Shown piece by piece: positions 26,302 through 38,590 of a stretch of 64,000 bases of DNA. This DNA is from Cymbidium sinense. Lineage: Eukaryota > Streptophyta > Magnoliopsida > Asparagales > Orchidaceae. Both the position numbers and the translations under genes were made by a program. The first letter of the stretch is position 1; each line of letters opens with the position of its first letter. Location of the stretch: positions 281,902,413 through 281,966,412 of the forward strand of contig CM038215.1 of the NCBI GenBank assembly GCA_021442155.1, given 5' to 3'. The notes beneath the pieces were generated by a model, which was not told where the DNA came from, did not search any database, and worked only from the letters and a program-made list of their open reading frames with translations.

Positions 26302-26412
26302 GCCAAGTCCACATTGGCGCCAGTCGTCCGTCGTACGGACGACTATATTTTTTTTTTCGTGCATAAATTGCTAATTAAGATTAGCATTAAGCCTAATTTA
26401 AAAATTTTGCCA

Positions 26413-27960
26413 TAATATTATCATAATTATTTTCATTGAATGCTTTACTTTTCTCATTTTTTTTCTATCTATTTTTTTATTTTTTTTAGAAAGGAGTTGA
26501 GTTTTTTAAAATAAATGTAGCATCAACTTTGCTTGGAGATTCAACAATTGCACCATCAACATTGTCTTCTTATTAGTATGATTTTTAATTTATAGCCCTA
26601 GCTTTTACTCGTGTATAATCAAAGAATCAAGCAAACAGTTAATATAATAATTTGGTAAATCTTTAAACATTATAATGATTGTAACTTTAGCATATTAAGA
26701 TTTAGACAAGAATCAAATTATTTTATTTAGTTTATCTTGGTTATAACATTCTTTCAAAATAGCATAAAATAGTTATTATTTTAAATATTATTTATATGTC
26801 TAAAATTTTTATATACATGTGTGTACTAGTTTTCTTAACTTTTTTTATCATTTTAAATGCCCTAATTTTATGAACCATTGACAAAATAAAAAGTTTACTT
26901 GAATCTTAATTCTATAATGACAATTTAATTGCTCTCATGTTAATTAGGTCACTAACTTCACTTGAATTATAAATAAACTTTACTAAACTTTATACTTAAT
27001 TTGTAATTTTAAGCCCTTTCTAAAGCAACCAAATTCACACCTACACTAACTTTAGCAAAATTGGTAGTACATATCAAAATATAATTATGAAAAAAATTAT
27101 ATTTTAATTATAAAATGAACACTCATTTCATTCTTTTGAACAAGCAAGCCGATTGATGTGTTCATGCATGTATTTGATCGATATGATAAAAATGAAAAAT
27201 GAGTTTAAATTTTATTGTGACTTTTGATATTTGAATGAGAAATTGAAAAATTAAAACAAGAGGGTGTTGATTTTGTAAATAGTCATATTTTGAGTGCTAT
27301 ATATATATATATATGTAATTGCCCCTGAATTATTTATCAAATATGAAGACTTCTAGTCATTAATGAGATTGATAATACATGCTACAGGCTCATCAGCGCT
27401 TTAACGAGTACTTCTTTCCTGTGAATGCCTGAAACTTGGGCTCTTCTTCTTGCTTGGGAGATTCTTCCTTAGGCACCTGAAATGAGAAGCCAATTGAAGC
27501 AGCTTTAATTAAAAGTCTATTGTAAATTAAAATAATCTCTCATATTTAAGGGTTTTTTTTTGGAATTTAATGATAATAATTTTATTTTTTGTTTTAAGAA
27601 ATAAATCATATTATTTTGAAACACACTCAAAAATAACTTTTAGATGTTTTAAGTATTTTTAAAAATAAAATAAAAGTGATCTCAGGCGGTTCCTAAATAA
27701 CACAAATTTAAGTTTTACTATTTTAATCTCAAAGACATACTGTGTCACAATCCTCTAATAATCATTTCTCGATCCATTCTTCTCAATTTTCCCGCACTTT
27801 GCTTCTTATCATTTTAATTTATGTCATTCTCAATTAAGAAAAAGAGAGAAAAATGGAATCTATATCCAGAAAACCATGATGATGATAGAAGTGATGATGC
27901 ACTACGCAAGAACTGAAACTTAGTATAGTATGATAAGTTTTCATACCTTCTGAGCTTCTT
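26413..27960. repeat. Duplicated segment, copy 1 (3' part of UFD1 locus)
   Basis: Collinear with 45232-46877, including flanking intergenic DNA, the last UFD1 exon and the following intron. The homology starts near ATAATATTATCATAATTATT and breaks at the donor side of the penultimate exon (TTTTCATACC in both, then different sequence). Confidence 0.9.
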
Positions 27961-29871
27961 TGGGTGCATGGCCTGCATTTGAACCAAAGACGAGCTTCCC
28001 TGAGGTCTTGCGTGAAGCCGAACTCTGTGATGCGCTCGCCATCGAACTATTTGAACCATTTGATGCTTCGACAGCCGTGATTCTCGATGGTCGAATGTTG
28101 GGAGCGTCGTTGAAGGCTTTCCATCCAACCGCCTAGAACCACTGAAAGGATTGTGCTTCTTTTCAGCCGCAGATTCAGCTACAGCATCTTCAACCGAAAA
28201 TTTTCAAATCAGAAAGTAGATTAAATGCAATGTTATGTTCTAATAATGCAAAAGATATCAAATAAGTCTTAGAAAATTAAATGGTTTAGGTGATTCAAAA
28301 GGCACAAACAGGAGTTTTGTTGCATTTGGGAATTGAACATATGGGGTTGTTTGTGTTTGGTTCAAGACTACTTGGATGCCTTCTTTAGTCGATATTATAT
28401 GTTTTAGTTTCATTATATTTAAAGATATCTACTTGACCTAATTTGTGATTGTATGAACTTCTAAGATGTCAATGGCCATAAGTAGATGTTGTTGCCCAAT
28501 TTAGAATTGATCAAAATCGATGTCTTAAACATGTTCGTCAATCTTAGTATTTCAATATAGCACTCATTATTATAGTAAAAATATTGATATTTTTTATTAC
28601 AATAACAGACAACCCCTATCTATAATAGAAGCACAAAAAACTCACGAAGATGCATAAAATCCTAGAACTATTCTATTTTATACCTAGAGAGCATAAGGTG
28701 TGATGCATCATAAAGTCCCTTAGAACAAATTCATCAAACGGAGCATTAACGGTAACATGCCTTTTGAACCCTGGGCTTGAGCTTTTAGGTTTTGGCACAT
28801 TAATTCAGTGAATTTCCAACATACCATACAATTATCCTATCGTGATAATGGGACATGATTTAGAATTATCCTACTACGAATAATTATTAGCCAGTAAAGA
28901 AAGAAAATTAAGTTAGAAATTGTATGAAGTAGCAACTGCATTACAAAACACTACCAACAAGGGAACAAGCAGTTAAAAAAGAGCAAAAAAGAACATAGGG
29001 TAGCAAGAAAAAAAGCATAAAAGAACATGGGGGTAGCTTGAATGAAATGAGATTAAGTACTATGACCTTGTGATTTGTTAGATAGAACAGATGGTTGGGG
29101 CCGTTCAGGTTCTTTATAGTCAAGCGGGGGTGCAAAATTGACCTCACAATCTGTCTCAATAATGCTATTTGCAGAACTAGGCTTTGTTTCTAGAATATCT
29201 ATGTAATACTTCTTATTATTATATGGAACCATGATACTGTCACCCATAGTCAAGCAAGAGAAGTTCCTCAATGTCCTTTCCAAGCTGCAAGTTCCAAGAA
29301 ATATGGATTTTACTAGTTTAAGCAGAATCTTCCAGATATATCAAATAAGCCAACGAGTGGTCAAACCTACATGGCCTTGGGATTTGAAATATCTAAGAAG
29401 TCTTTTGTGTGTATTGCAACTTGACATATGTTCCCTTGGTAGAGTAGCACTCTTGATTTGAATGTCCCCTCTTGCAAAAGCAAATTTTGCATCATCTGTA
29501 AGCATTTAAAGAAATCCAAGATCAGCATGAGGTACCATTTTATTCAAGAAGAAAAGGAAGACAGTTCAAGAACATAAAATCATTTAGACATCACAAATAC
29601 CCAATATGGCATGTACACCATCCCTCTCTCAAGAATGAACTCTAGCACACCACAATGAGAGATCCGCTCATTGACAGATCAGGGTTCAAATAACATTGGA
29701 TATTCAATATGCAAAGATGCTGTAGGTGAATTTTTCAAATTGTCAGCTACTTGAAATCACCATGATGAGTCATAAAACAGTCGAGTAGGATGCATTTGGC
29801 CAATAGAATGTCTTTCTTCTCAAGAAAGGTAAATTGTTTATCACAAATAACCCTAGGGCCGAGGGAGGCAT
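27393..29871 (-). CDS. UFD1: UFD1-like gene (ubiquitin fusion degradation 1), frames disturbed
   Basis: UFD1 is a cofactor, with NPL4, of the CDC48/p97 ATPase that extracts ubiquitinated proteins, as in ER-associated degradation. Exon-like blocks on the minus strand, 5' to 3': 29871-29854 MPPSAL; 29719-29601 ASLHIEYPMLFE...SHCGVLEF...YMPYW; 29495-29371 MMQNLLLQEG...DFLDISNPKA; 29284-29067 LERTLRNFSCLTMGDSIMVP...CEVNFAPPLDYKEPERP; 28195-27947 HNPFSGSRRLDGK...SGKLVFGSNAGHAPKEAQK; 27476-27393 VPKEESPKQEEEPKFQAF...KKYSLKR, then TGA. Most borders have AG/GT. The most N-terminal part is not recognisable. Breaks: an in-frame TGA after PMLFEP, at least two shifts in 29495-29371, one shift after RRLDGK, and no acceptor AG at 28196 (TTTTCGG). 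Many are one-base losses at homopolymers or CAG, so this is either a sequence-damaged real gene or a young pseudogene. Introns show it is not a processed copy. Confidence 0.8.
28665..29457. repeat. Duplicated segment, copy 1 (middle part of UFD1 locus)
   Basis: Collinear with 54257-55010. It starts at AACTATTCTATTTTATACC and ends inside the MMQNLLLQEG exon near GTAGCACTCTTGAT. The stretch 27961-28664, which lies between the two duplicated blocks here, is absent from the second copy. Confidence 0.9.
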
Positions 29872-29879
29872 TATAACTA

Positions 29880-32800
29880 GTAGAATAAAGCGAATTAGAA
29901 ACGTCCAACATGAATATCAAAGAAAAAAATGATAGCAAGAGCTCAAGCAACATACTTTTGTCACCACCTTAGTTGGGCTCAAAAGATAAAAAAAGAAAAT
30001 TATCGACAATCAATGAATGACACAAATTCCAACCTAAATTGAGCAGGTTAGGTAAGTGTTACCTAACAAAATTCACAATAATAAATTAGAAACACGACAC
30101 ACACTCATATTACAAAATGTAAATGAAAAGAGTAATGTACATACCATTAAGAAAATATATCATGATGCAGTAACTTTTTTTCTATCAATCCAACATTAAA
30201 AAAAGGCACCCAATAAAAAACATTATATAAAAATGATGAAGTACAAAAGATCTAACATATACAAAAGAACCAAAAGATAGTAGATTTTGGTGTTAAGAAA
30301 TTAAAACGACAAATTTCTTATACAAAAGTGAAGTGAAAATCCAAATAAAAAAATGCAACATGAAAAAAAAAACTTCCAATAAAATTCTCATTGTTTAACG
30401 ACTTATGAAAGAAGTGAATTTCAAAGATGAAATTCTAATAAGGAAAAATTATAATACTACAAATTTGGAAATTATGATATGAAAAATTCTTCTTAAAAAT
30501 TATACCTCATTTTTCACCTACTTTGAAAATGAACAAACATATTTGTTATAAAATTCTATAATTTATTTCAATCATTATAATACATAAAAATATATATAAA
30601 ATTGAAGTATGATATTAATTATAAATTAAGTAAATAATTAAATTATTAATAAAATGTTCAAATTACATCTTATCCGTTAACATTCCTCAAGCCTTATCCT
30701 GTTATGGTATAAAATAAAAGAAAAGGCAAGGGGCGTGAGTTAGGTAACATAAAAGAAAAGGCGGAGAAGAAGAAAATGAAGAGAAGGAAAAAGATGAAGA
30801 TGAAAATAGAAAACAGAAGAAGTGAAGATGAAGAGGAGAACAAAGGAAGAAAAAGTGTAAAATTACGAATTAAGGTAAGAACTTTATTTTTTGCATTTTT
30901 TTTTTTGTAAATGAAGTTAGAATTCTTATTTTTCAGCCATTTTCTTAAATTAAGGCCAATTTGTAGTAGATGAGTATTGAGGCTTCTATAAGAAGGAATT
31001 ATTGTTAGTTAAAATTTTACTTTGAGATTAAATTGAGATGATTGAGTTAGAAATTAAAAATATAATTTCAAATGAGAAATTTGTTTATTCAGATTATTTA
31101 CAAAAAGAAGGAATTTATGGATTGATCGATTCGAGAAGATCAACTGTCAATTAAGTAAGATATACAACTTCTAATTCCATAAACAAATATTCTTTAGACT
31201 TTTTGCAGGTGCATTAAAAGGTTAATTATATTTATTGGTGAATTGCATTAAAATTCTTCATATTGCAAAATGCATAGTTACAACTTACTATTCATGTTAA
31301 ATTATAATATAGAAATTTTGATAATATGAGTTTATAATTAAATGCATCATAATTCTATAAATATTTTACCAATTGATGATATTTTAAAAATAATGCATAT
31401 GATATATATAGTTGCTTAGCATATTTTTAAAAATAAAATAAATATTTATTTAAATGATCAATGATGAAAATATATTGAGCTTTAAAAATGTCATATTACA
31501 AGATGATGAGTTGGCAATGATATGTTTATGATACAAGTATAAGCGGGGGATAAAAGGGACCCTATGAAAAAAAAAGAGCTCAATATGGTTCAATAGTAAT
31601 AATGTCTAATTTCAATTGGGTTCTATTGAACTTTATAATATTATATTATATGGTATGAATCTATAGTTCACTATCTTATGATAACCAACAAACCTGCACA
31701 ATTATATATGACATATTATAAGACAAAAAGTGGAAATATATTATGATGAAAACAAGTAAGAAAATGAATGAATTAATGTAGGTAAATTAATTAACTAAGC
31801 GGTACATCTTGATTGGCATAATAAACTAAGAAAATCTATAATAGGCATTATAGTACTATTCCTTTATACAAGCGGGTTAATGTTAAATCTCATGACACTA
31901 GATTTTAATGTTCAATGTTATAATTTATAAAAAAATATTACATTTTATGATTATGTCCAATCATGATAAGCATAAATGTTACTGTTCTTGATTATTTAAA
32001 TTTTGTACTATAGTTACTTTATCTTAATAAGGCTCATAGTTCACTATATGATTACTTGATTTTTTTTAGAAAAAAAAAATAAAGTTGAATCAAAGTAAGA
32101 ATCAAGTTAATCTTTATTATCATGTTTGATTGGGCAATTAATATGAGATATTATCAGTAGTAAGGTATCTATTAAATGTATATGTAAATCATGAGATTTA
32201 TCAGATGTTATGCAGATATATGAATGGAATGTAGAGATTCCTTTCACTTACTTCTATTGGCTTAAATTGATTGAATGGACTATATGGATTAATTTCAATT
32301 ACTTCTATTAAATTAAAATTTAAAGTTGAATCTAAGTAAGAATCAAACTAAATTTTATTATCATATTTAATAGGTTGTTAATATAAGATATGATCAATGC
32401 TAAAGTATGTATTAAATGAAATTAATATTTTTGTATATGAATTTTGAAATTTATTAGATGCTCTGCAAATATATGAATGGAATGTATAGATTGTTTTCAT
32501 TTACTTTTGTGTGGATGATAATGAGGAATTATATATAATTTTGGACACATTTGGGTGATTAGATTTATCACCCATTAAATTCTAATGAGGATACCATAAT
32601 GGGTGCTATAGATGGATTCAATCAATTGAATCGTACCCACCTGTGTTACGTCTCACATTAGATTTAGGAAGGGGAAGACAAAGTGGAGCGTGATAATGAT
32701 ATTACATGCAATATCACCCTAAATAAATAAATATAATTGCAGATACTTTAAACAAGAAAACTTGTGACAATACAAAGTGGCTAGATACTCAAGAAGAATG

Positions 32801-33165
32801 AATAAAGAAATAGATTGACTAGAATTAATAGTAGTCAAACTTACTAATGAAAATTTAATATTATTAAATCAAATGATAATATAATCCACCCTAAAATATA
32901 GGGAACATGATACACTATCACATCATGTGGAGCTTAGAAAATCTCATGTATGATGAGAACACATCAAATTCAAGAGAACAAGATTGATGGTGATGAGCTA
33001 TTGAGATATGAAAGTCAAATAGCCTTCTAAATGTTGATAATCTAAAAAAAATTCTAAATAAAATACATTATTCATGTTATTTTTTTCATCTAGAAAATAA
33101 TAAGATGTATCAAAAACTTAAAAGATTATTTTAAGAGTTACTTTTAAATCCAAGTGTAACTGAAG
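29880..33165. other. Upstream region of the UFD1 locus, non-coding
   Basis: No coding similarity was seen. A long purine-rich tract (about 30712-30872, repeated GAAGA/GATGAAG words) would be a pyrimidine-rich tract on the UFD1 coding strand and could belong to its promoter or leader, but this is a guess. The rest is AT-rich. Confidence 0.45.
32081..32520. repeat. Diverged ~250-bp direct duplication
   Basis: AAAGTTGAATCAAAGTAAGA at 32081 recurs as AAAGTTGAATCTAAGTAAGA at 32332. Both are followed by a TTTATTATCAT block, a TATTAAATG block and ATATATGAATGGAATGTA. The period is about 251 bp and the second unit has drifted. Confidence 0.7.
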
Positions 33166-33169
33166 TTGT

Positions 33170-34035
33170 TGTTAAGTGTCCTACTTATAAAAGGGTTAAA
33201 GTCGAATATCAAAAGTCAAGTGGATTACTACAATATTTTTCTATACTATAATAAAAATGAGATAAAATTGCTATGGACTTCATAGTTGTATTATAAAGGT
33301 CAAGCTAAAGTCATGATGTTATTTGGGTAATCATTGGCAAATTGACTGTTTGCATATTTTCTACTGATCCAAAAAAATGGCTCTACTGAGAAATTGGTAA
33401 AAATTTATGTGGATGAAATCATTAGATTACATGAAGTATCAAAAGTTTATAGTCTTAGACGACAGATTTACATCCAAATTATTTAAGAAAGTCCAAAAAA
33501 CATTAGGTTAATAATAGACTTTCAGTGTTACATTTCATCCAAATATAAATAGCCAATCAAAATAGAATCAAATTTAAGAAGATTAACTTAAACTATGTGC
33601 CAATACTAGAATTTATTGAAATGGCTCTATATGAAGCTCTCTATGAAATACAGGACCCCTTTGTGCTAGGCAACGATAAGAGAAAGAAAAGGAATTGATG
33701 CTAACCTAGTAAATGAAGCTATTAATAAAATCAGACTAATGTGAAATTGAATAAAAGCAGTATAAGACGGACAAGAAAATATTTTGATGCCAAGAACCGA
33801 TTAGTGGACTTTGAAGTGAAAGAATTTATGTTTCTGAAAGTTAATATTATCAAGGAAATGAAGCATTTTGGTAAGACCAGAAAGCTAAGTCCAAAATACA
33901 TTGGCCCTATCATTATGAAATCATAAAAAGAATTGGTAAAGTAACTGATAGTATAACTTTGCCAAAACACATATACGGAGTAAATAATGTTGTTTCATAT
34001 CTCTTTACTATATAAATATATAGCTGATGAATCCA
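33170..34035 (+). pseudogene. Ty3/gypsy integrase remnant
   Basis: At about 33178 the + strand reads KCPTYKRVKVEYQKSSGLLQ, the CPxC-to-GLLQ part of a Ty3/gypsy integrase zinc-binding region. At 33741-33926, KEFMFLKVN...KEMKHFGKTRKLSPKYIGP matches the integrase C-terminal FGKxGKLSPRYIGP block, followed by RIGKVTDSITLP. In between, the catalytic core is shredded by stops. The motif set is typical of Tekay/Del-like chromoviruses, so it is a different lineage from the element at 47-54 kb. No LTRs were recognised. Confidence 0.75.
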
Positions 34036-36490
34036 CCAAGTTATTTCAAATCACATAGAAGTTTAATCTCACACACGTAAGAACTAGAAAGGATAATTAG
34101 TTATTATGCAAAGCAATTGTGAAATAGAGATCATTGTATCCTTTGTTTAAGTTTAGATCACAAGCATCAATACTTAGGAAGGAAGCCCAAACATTTATCC
34201 CAATTTTCAATCAAATTGGCATCAATAAATCACTATCGGCATCGAACACTTAGGCATCAACAACAAGGAAGAATCATAAAGCAAATAGCAAAAGGTAATT
34301 CATCACACAGATTTTGTCCTTCAAATTGGAAAACTTTGTTAAAAAAAGTAATCCATGTCACAGATTGATTAACACAAATGATAAACTTGATTCTACAAAA
34401 TTGCATTCATCCGAAAATACCAACATCATCACAAAAGAGTAAACATCAACACGTCGCATCTATATGTGGCAACAAGCTTTATTATAAAGTGAGGCTTGGG
34501 CTTCCATTGGGTTTGGATTCAAAGTGAGTGCATTTTCAAACTTTATAAGAGCATCTTTTACCTACAAGTACCATTTTTTAGGAAGCAAAAGCTAAATAAA
34601 TAACGATATTGTACAAACAAGGCTGAAAAATATTTGCACAATAGAGAACTAGTTATGTAAAGTTCATGACGATCTTCCATGAATGAGTAGCTTCTAAAAA
34701 TTATATGCAAAGAAAAGTGACAGGTAATGATTACATCTATAGTTTTAAAGTAAAAAATTGCATTCATAAATAAAATACATAAAGGGTGGTTTGACAAGGG
34801 CTAACAAAAACACTTGCCATGTTCATTCTGCAAAGAAATTAATTTTATTTAATCAATGTCTCAAAATATGTTTACAGAAAAAACTGTTTCAATTTTCCAC
34901 TTGTTGTTTATAAACTATTTTTAAACTCCTTTCTATCATATATCTACCGGTATGAGATGTTTGGTCAATAAAGAACCTCATTAGGAGACGACAACTAACA
35001 ATCACCTTCCAAGATTTCAAATTTCAAAGAATCTAAGAGGCATATTACCATGTAATTATCAAATACATGACATTGATTGAGAATCAACACTTATATGTAC
35101 CAAATCATTCACTGAAACTTGACAAGTGACAATCTATTCCCTTGAAAACTAAATTTTTTTCCAGCCACGATACTTTTCTTTCATAATCTAATGCAATGCT
35201 TCATAAATGTAGAGTTCTTTTCCTCCGATATTAAGATTTGATATAAATTATAGAAAAAAAAGAGCCACAACTAGCAATGATTATGATTTGATATAAATCT
35301 GTAATATCCAAAATGCATAGAGGAGATCAAAATCAAAATTTTACCTAAAATTTGATAGATAATATCCTAAATGCTCATCCATGTAACTTCTCCAGTCAAG
35401 CGAATAGAGGGAGAAGCAGGAAAGCTAAATGAAGAAAATTCAATCTTTTTGTGATTTCATTTCATGTACAAATTGAATTTGATTTGAGGTTAGTATATTC
35501 AAAGGCTTATATGAGGAGTAATTATTTAGAAGTAGAAATATTATTTAAGGTTATTTTGAGTTAAATTTAAGTAGTAGATTTAGGCATTGGTATAGATTTA
35601 GAAATTTGCTATTTTTATTAGATTGGTATATAAATGATCTAGATATTGAGGTGATAAAAGTTAAAAAATTAATTCTAATGAGGAAAAATGAGAAGATCAA
35701 ATCTTTAATAGAGATAGCAAATTATATGTAAGATGTCAATGAATCCCTAAACATTACATTGGACTTTAATAGGCATGTCTATAGATATTTCTTCATATTG
35801 AGCATATTTATAGTATCTGATGTTATCTAAAAGCCTAACTCCTTGCACATGTTCACCTATTTAAAATAATTACATGTCATGTTTTAATTGTATAAGTTTA
35901 TGGCCCATCATGCATATTCAAGTAATTAAATATTACTTAATATGTTAATGACATGTGTTGATACAAACTGATGTGCTCATAATAATGCTTAGTATAAGTT
36001 AAATGCTTATGAAATTAATGTTACAAAGAATGTCTATGAAAGGTCATTTCATGTGGGATAAGCTAGTAGGTTATGATAATCTAAGTAAGGAGTGATAAAA
36101 ATTCTTTTGAGATAAGCCTCAATAGAGGCCAAAATGTTGGGCCAATCCAACCTTTATCACCGCATCATTGATAATGGTTATGTTGGAGCAAGTCTAACCT
36201 TTATCAAGCCAAAAAAAAAAAAAGTCTAACCTTTATCAATGGTGATAATGAGCCAACGGGTTATATGACAATCATGTGATATTTAAAGACGTTATGTGAT
36301 ACTTCTAAAACAATGACCAATCCCAAAAGAAACTTGTTGGACAAAACTTATAAGGCACACAACAAAATTTAAAATCAAAAATTGAGATGATTCTTCATTC
36401 AAATAATCAATTTCACTCATAATGAAATTTGAAATATGCTCGACCTGCATCATTTAATGCTTTCAAACAATCTTGTTAGCAAAAACTTGA
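34036..36490. other. AT-rich non-coding stretch
   Basis: No protein-family similarity or clear repeat structure was seen on either strand. Confidence 0.5.
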
Positions 36491-36499
36491 TTAGGTTAG

Positions 36500-36895
36500 T
36501 ACTAGGCAAAATTTTTCAAAACCGCACTTCCTCAGGATCCAGCGACCAAACTTCTGTTTGACTCTCCTCCATGTGTCAGAGTTTTTTGTCATTTGAGTAG
36601 CAAACTTTCTCCTCCATAACAAGCTTTGCGTCAGTTGGAGCGTGCAGTCTCATCGTCTGGATGCAATGCAGTCAAGGTGATCTTTAACCGCAGCAACCCT
36701 AGCCAAAAAAATGATCCCTACTCCAATTCTTCAAGACAGATTTGACAGCTTTTAGTTTTTGGATCAATGGGTCGCCTTGAACTTCAGTTTGCCAAGCATT
36801 ATGCACAATTTTCATATACTCGGTCGGTCGAAGAAACGAAATCTTGGGGTCCATGAATGTCTGAGACACCGGGATCGAAAATTTACAAGACACAT
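36500..36895 (-). pseudogene. L1-type LINE remnant
   Basis: On the minus strand, MKIVHNAWQTEVQGDPLIQK then LKAVKSVLKNWSRDHFFG matches the linker between endonuclease and reverse transcriptase of plant L1 LINEs (family form LKxLKxxLKxWNRxxFG). A shifted frame continues VKDHLDCIQTMRLHAPTD and LVMEEKVCYSNDKK, which fits the same linker. Endonuclease and RT cores were not found beside it, so it is a short internal fragment. Confidence 0.7.
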
Positions 36896-37429
36896 AATAG
36901 CTTGGTTCATTCCCTTCACAAAATGAAATGATTTTAAACTAATATATCAATTGAAACTTAAAAGTAAATGAATGTCCGTCATGTTTTAAGCGAAAAAAAT
37001 TATGTCCCTTAATAGTTAGGTAATTCATTTCAATTAGTATTTTACGTATCCTTTTCAAAATTTCTTTTTTTGAGGGATTAACTATTGAACATGATGGTTT
37101 TCATGAACTTAATCAGATAATTATTATTTTTAAGGGCCATGAATCCGTTGCCTCCTGTTACCATCTCTATCATGATTATGATTACATATCCTTACAACAA
37201 CGGACAAGATGGTGAGAATGAGAGTGGAAATGATTGCAGTGACAAAGCAATAGAGGGTGGAAGTGTGGAGGTTGAAAATTATGAAGGGAATGAGATTGCA
37301 ATAATGGAGTAGAAGAACCACATGATGAAGCTCAATATGCCCTTCTCCCATGGTGACAAGAGATCTTAACATTCTTTGTTGCTCCACATGCAAATATCAT
37401 GTGAATCTCATGGGAATATTGAACTCATG

Positions 37430-37491
37430 GTTTCCTTTTCTTCATTTGAGTCCAAATTTTTTTCCTTTTCTTCATTTGAGTCCAAATTTTT
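37430..37491. repeat. 31-bp tandem duplication
   Basis: TTTCCTTTTCTTCATTTGAG followed by TCCAAATTTTT occurs twice head to tail, directly before the (GT)n run. Confidence 0.9.
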
Positions 37492-37497
37492 AAACTT

Positions 37498-37501
<4 letters not shown>

Positions 37502-37534
<33 letters not shown>
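37502..37534. repeat. (GT)n microsatellite
   Basis: An uninterrupted TG/GT run of about 33 bp. Confidence 0.95.
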
Positions 37535-37537
<3 letters not shown>

Positions 37538-38530
37538 ATTTTTTCACATTAAATCTTAAAAATCAACTTAGTGCATGCTATGGGGACAATGAATCATGTG
37601 TCATTTCTCATGCATGGCAAAAATAGCGCACTCCATTTTAATGCATCACACCGCATCGTACACCATGGCCTGTCATTTTGCACAATTTACATGTATGATG
37701 ATGACAACAATCTTTGATATCAAGTATGTCACATATCCCAAAGGATCAACCTATCTTGGTTGATACATTTGTTAAATCCTAACGCTATCACTCCAAGATT
37801 GTGATGCAAACGGGTTGCCAAACTCTCAACATACCACTTGAATGCTCTTAGTCAAACTTCAACAACAACAACAACAACAACAACCACCTTTTATCTCACA
37901 ATGTGGGGTTGGCTACATGAATCCTTCTTCTCTATTGTGTCTTATTAAGTGAAACTCTCATATAATTCTAATAAAATAAAATCATTTTTATACTACCTAA
38001 CCAAATCTTTTTAGATCTACCTCTACCTTTCTTAAAATAGATCGAATCTAATACACCTACTCTCCTAAGTGAGTCATCAAATGGCCTTCATTTTATATAA
38101 CCAAACCATCTAAGGCAAGTGGCTCTAATCTTATCTACCATCGAGCTACTCCAACTTTTTCATGTATTTATTCATTTCACATTTTGCCTCTAAGAGTGAA
38201 GCCACTCACCTACCTAGGCATCCTCATGTCTACAACACTTAACTTAATTTTATGCTTCTTTTTTAACATTCGCATCATAAATCCAAGTATTACCACCATT
38301 TTATAAAATTTTCCTTGAGTCTAAATGGTACTTTCCTATCACACAACAAGTGATTAATTTCTCCACTTCAACCACCCAACTTGAATTCTACTAATAACAT
38401 CCCAATTAATATCATCATCACTTTGAACAATAGATCTAAAATATCTGAAACATTCACACCTTTTAATGACTTGATCACCCATCACCACTCAGTCACTAAA
38501 GCTTCTACAACTAAAATTACACTCCATGTA

Positions 38531-38590
38531 TTCGATTTTAGATCTACTCATTCGATTTTAGATCTACTCATTCGATTTTAGATCTACTCA
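38531..38590. repeat. Three exact 20-bp tandem units inside the RTE
   Basis: TTCGATTTTAGATCTACTCA is repeated exactly three times, 60 bp in all. It lies downstream of the RT catalytic box in the LINE remnant. Confidence 0.97.

Noticed and set aside
30712..30872. Acidic or Lys-rich coding region
   Set aside because: A purine-rich low-complexity tract; no frame is supported beyond composition.
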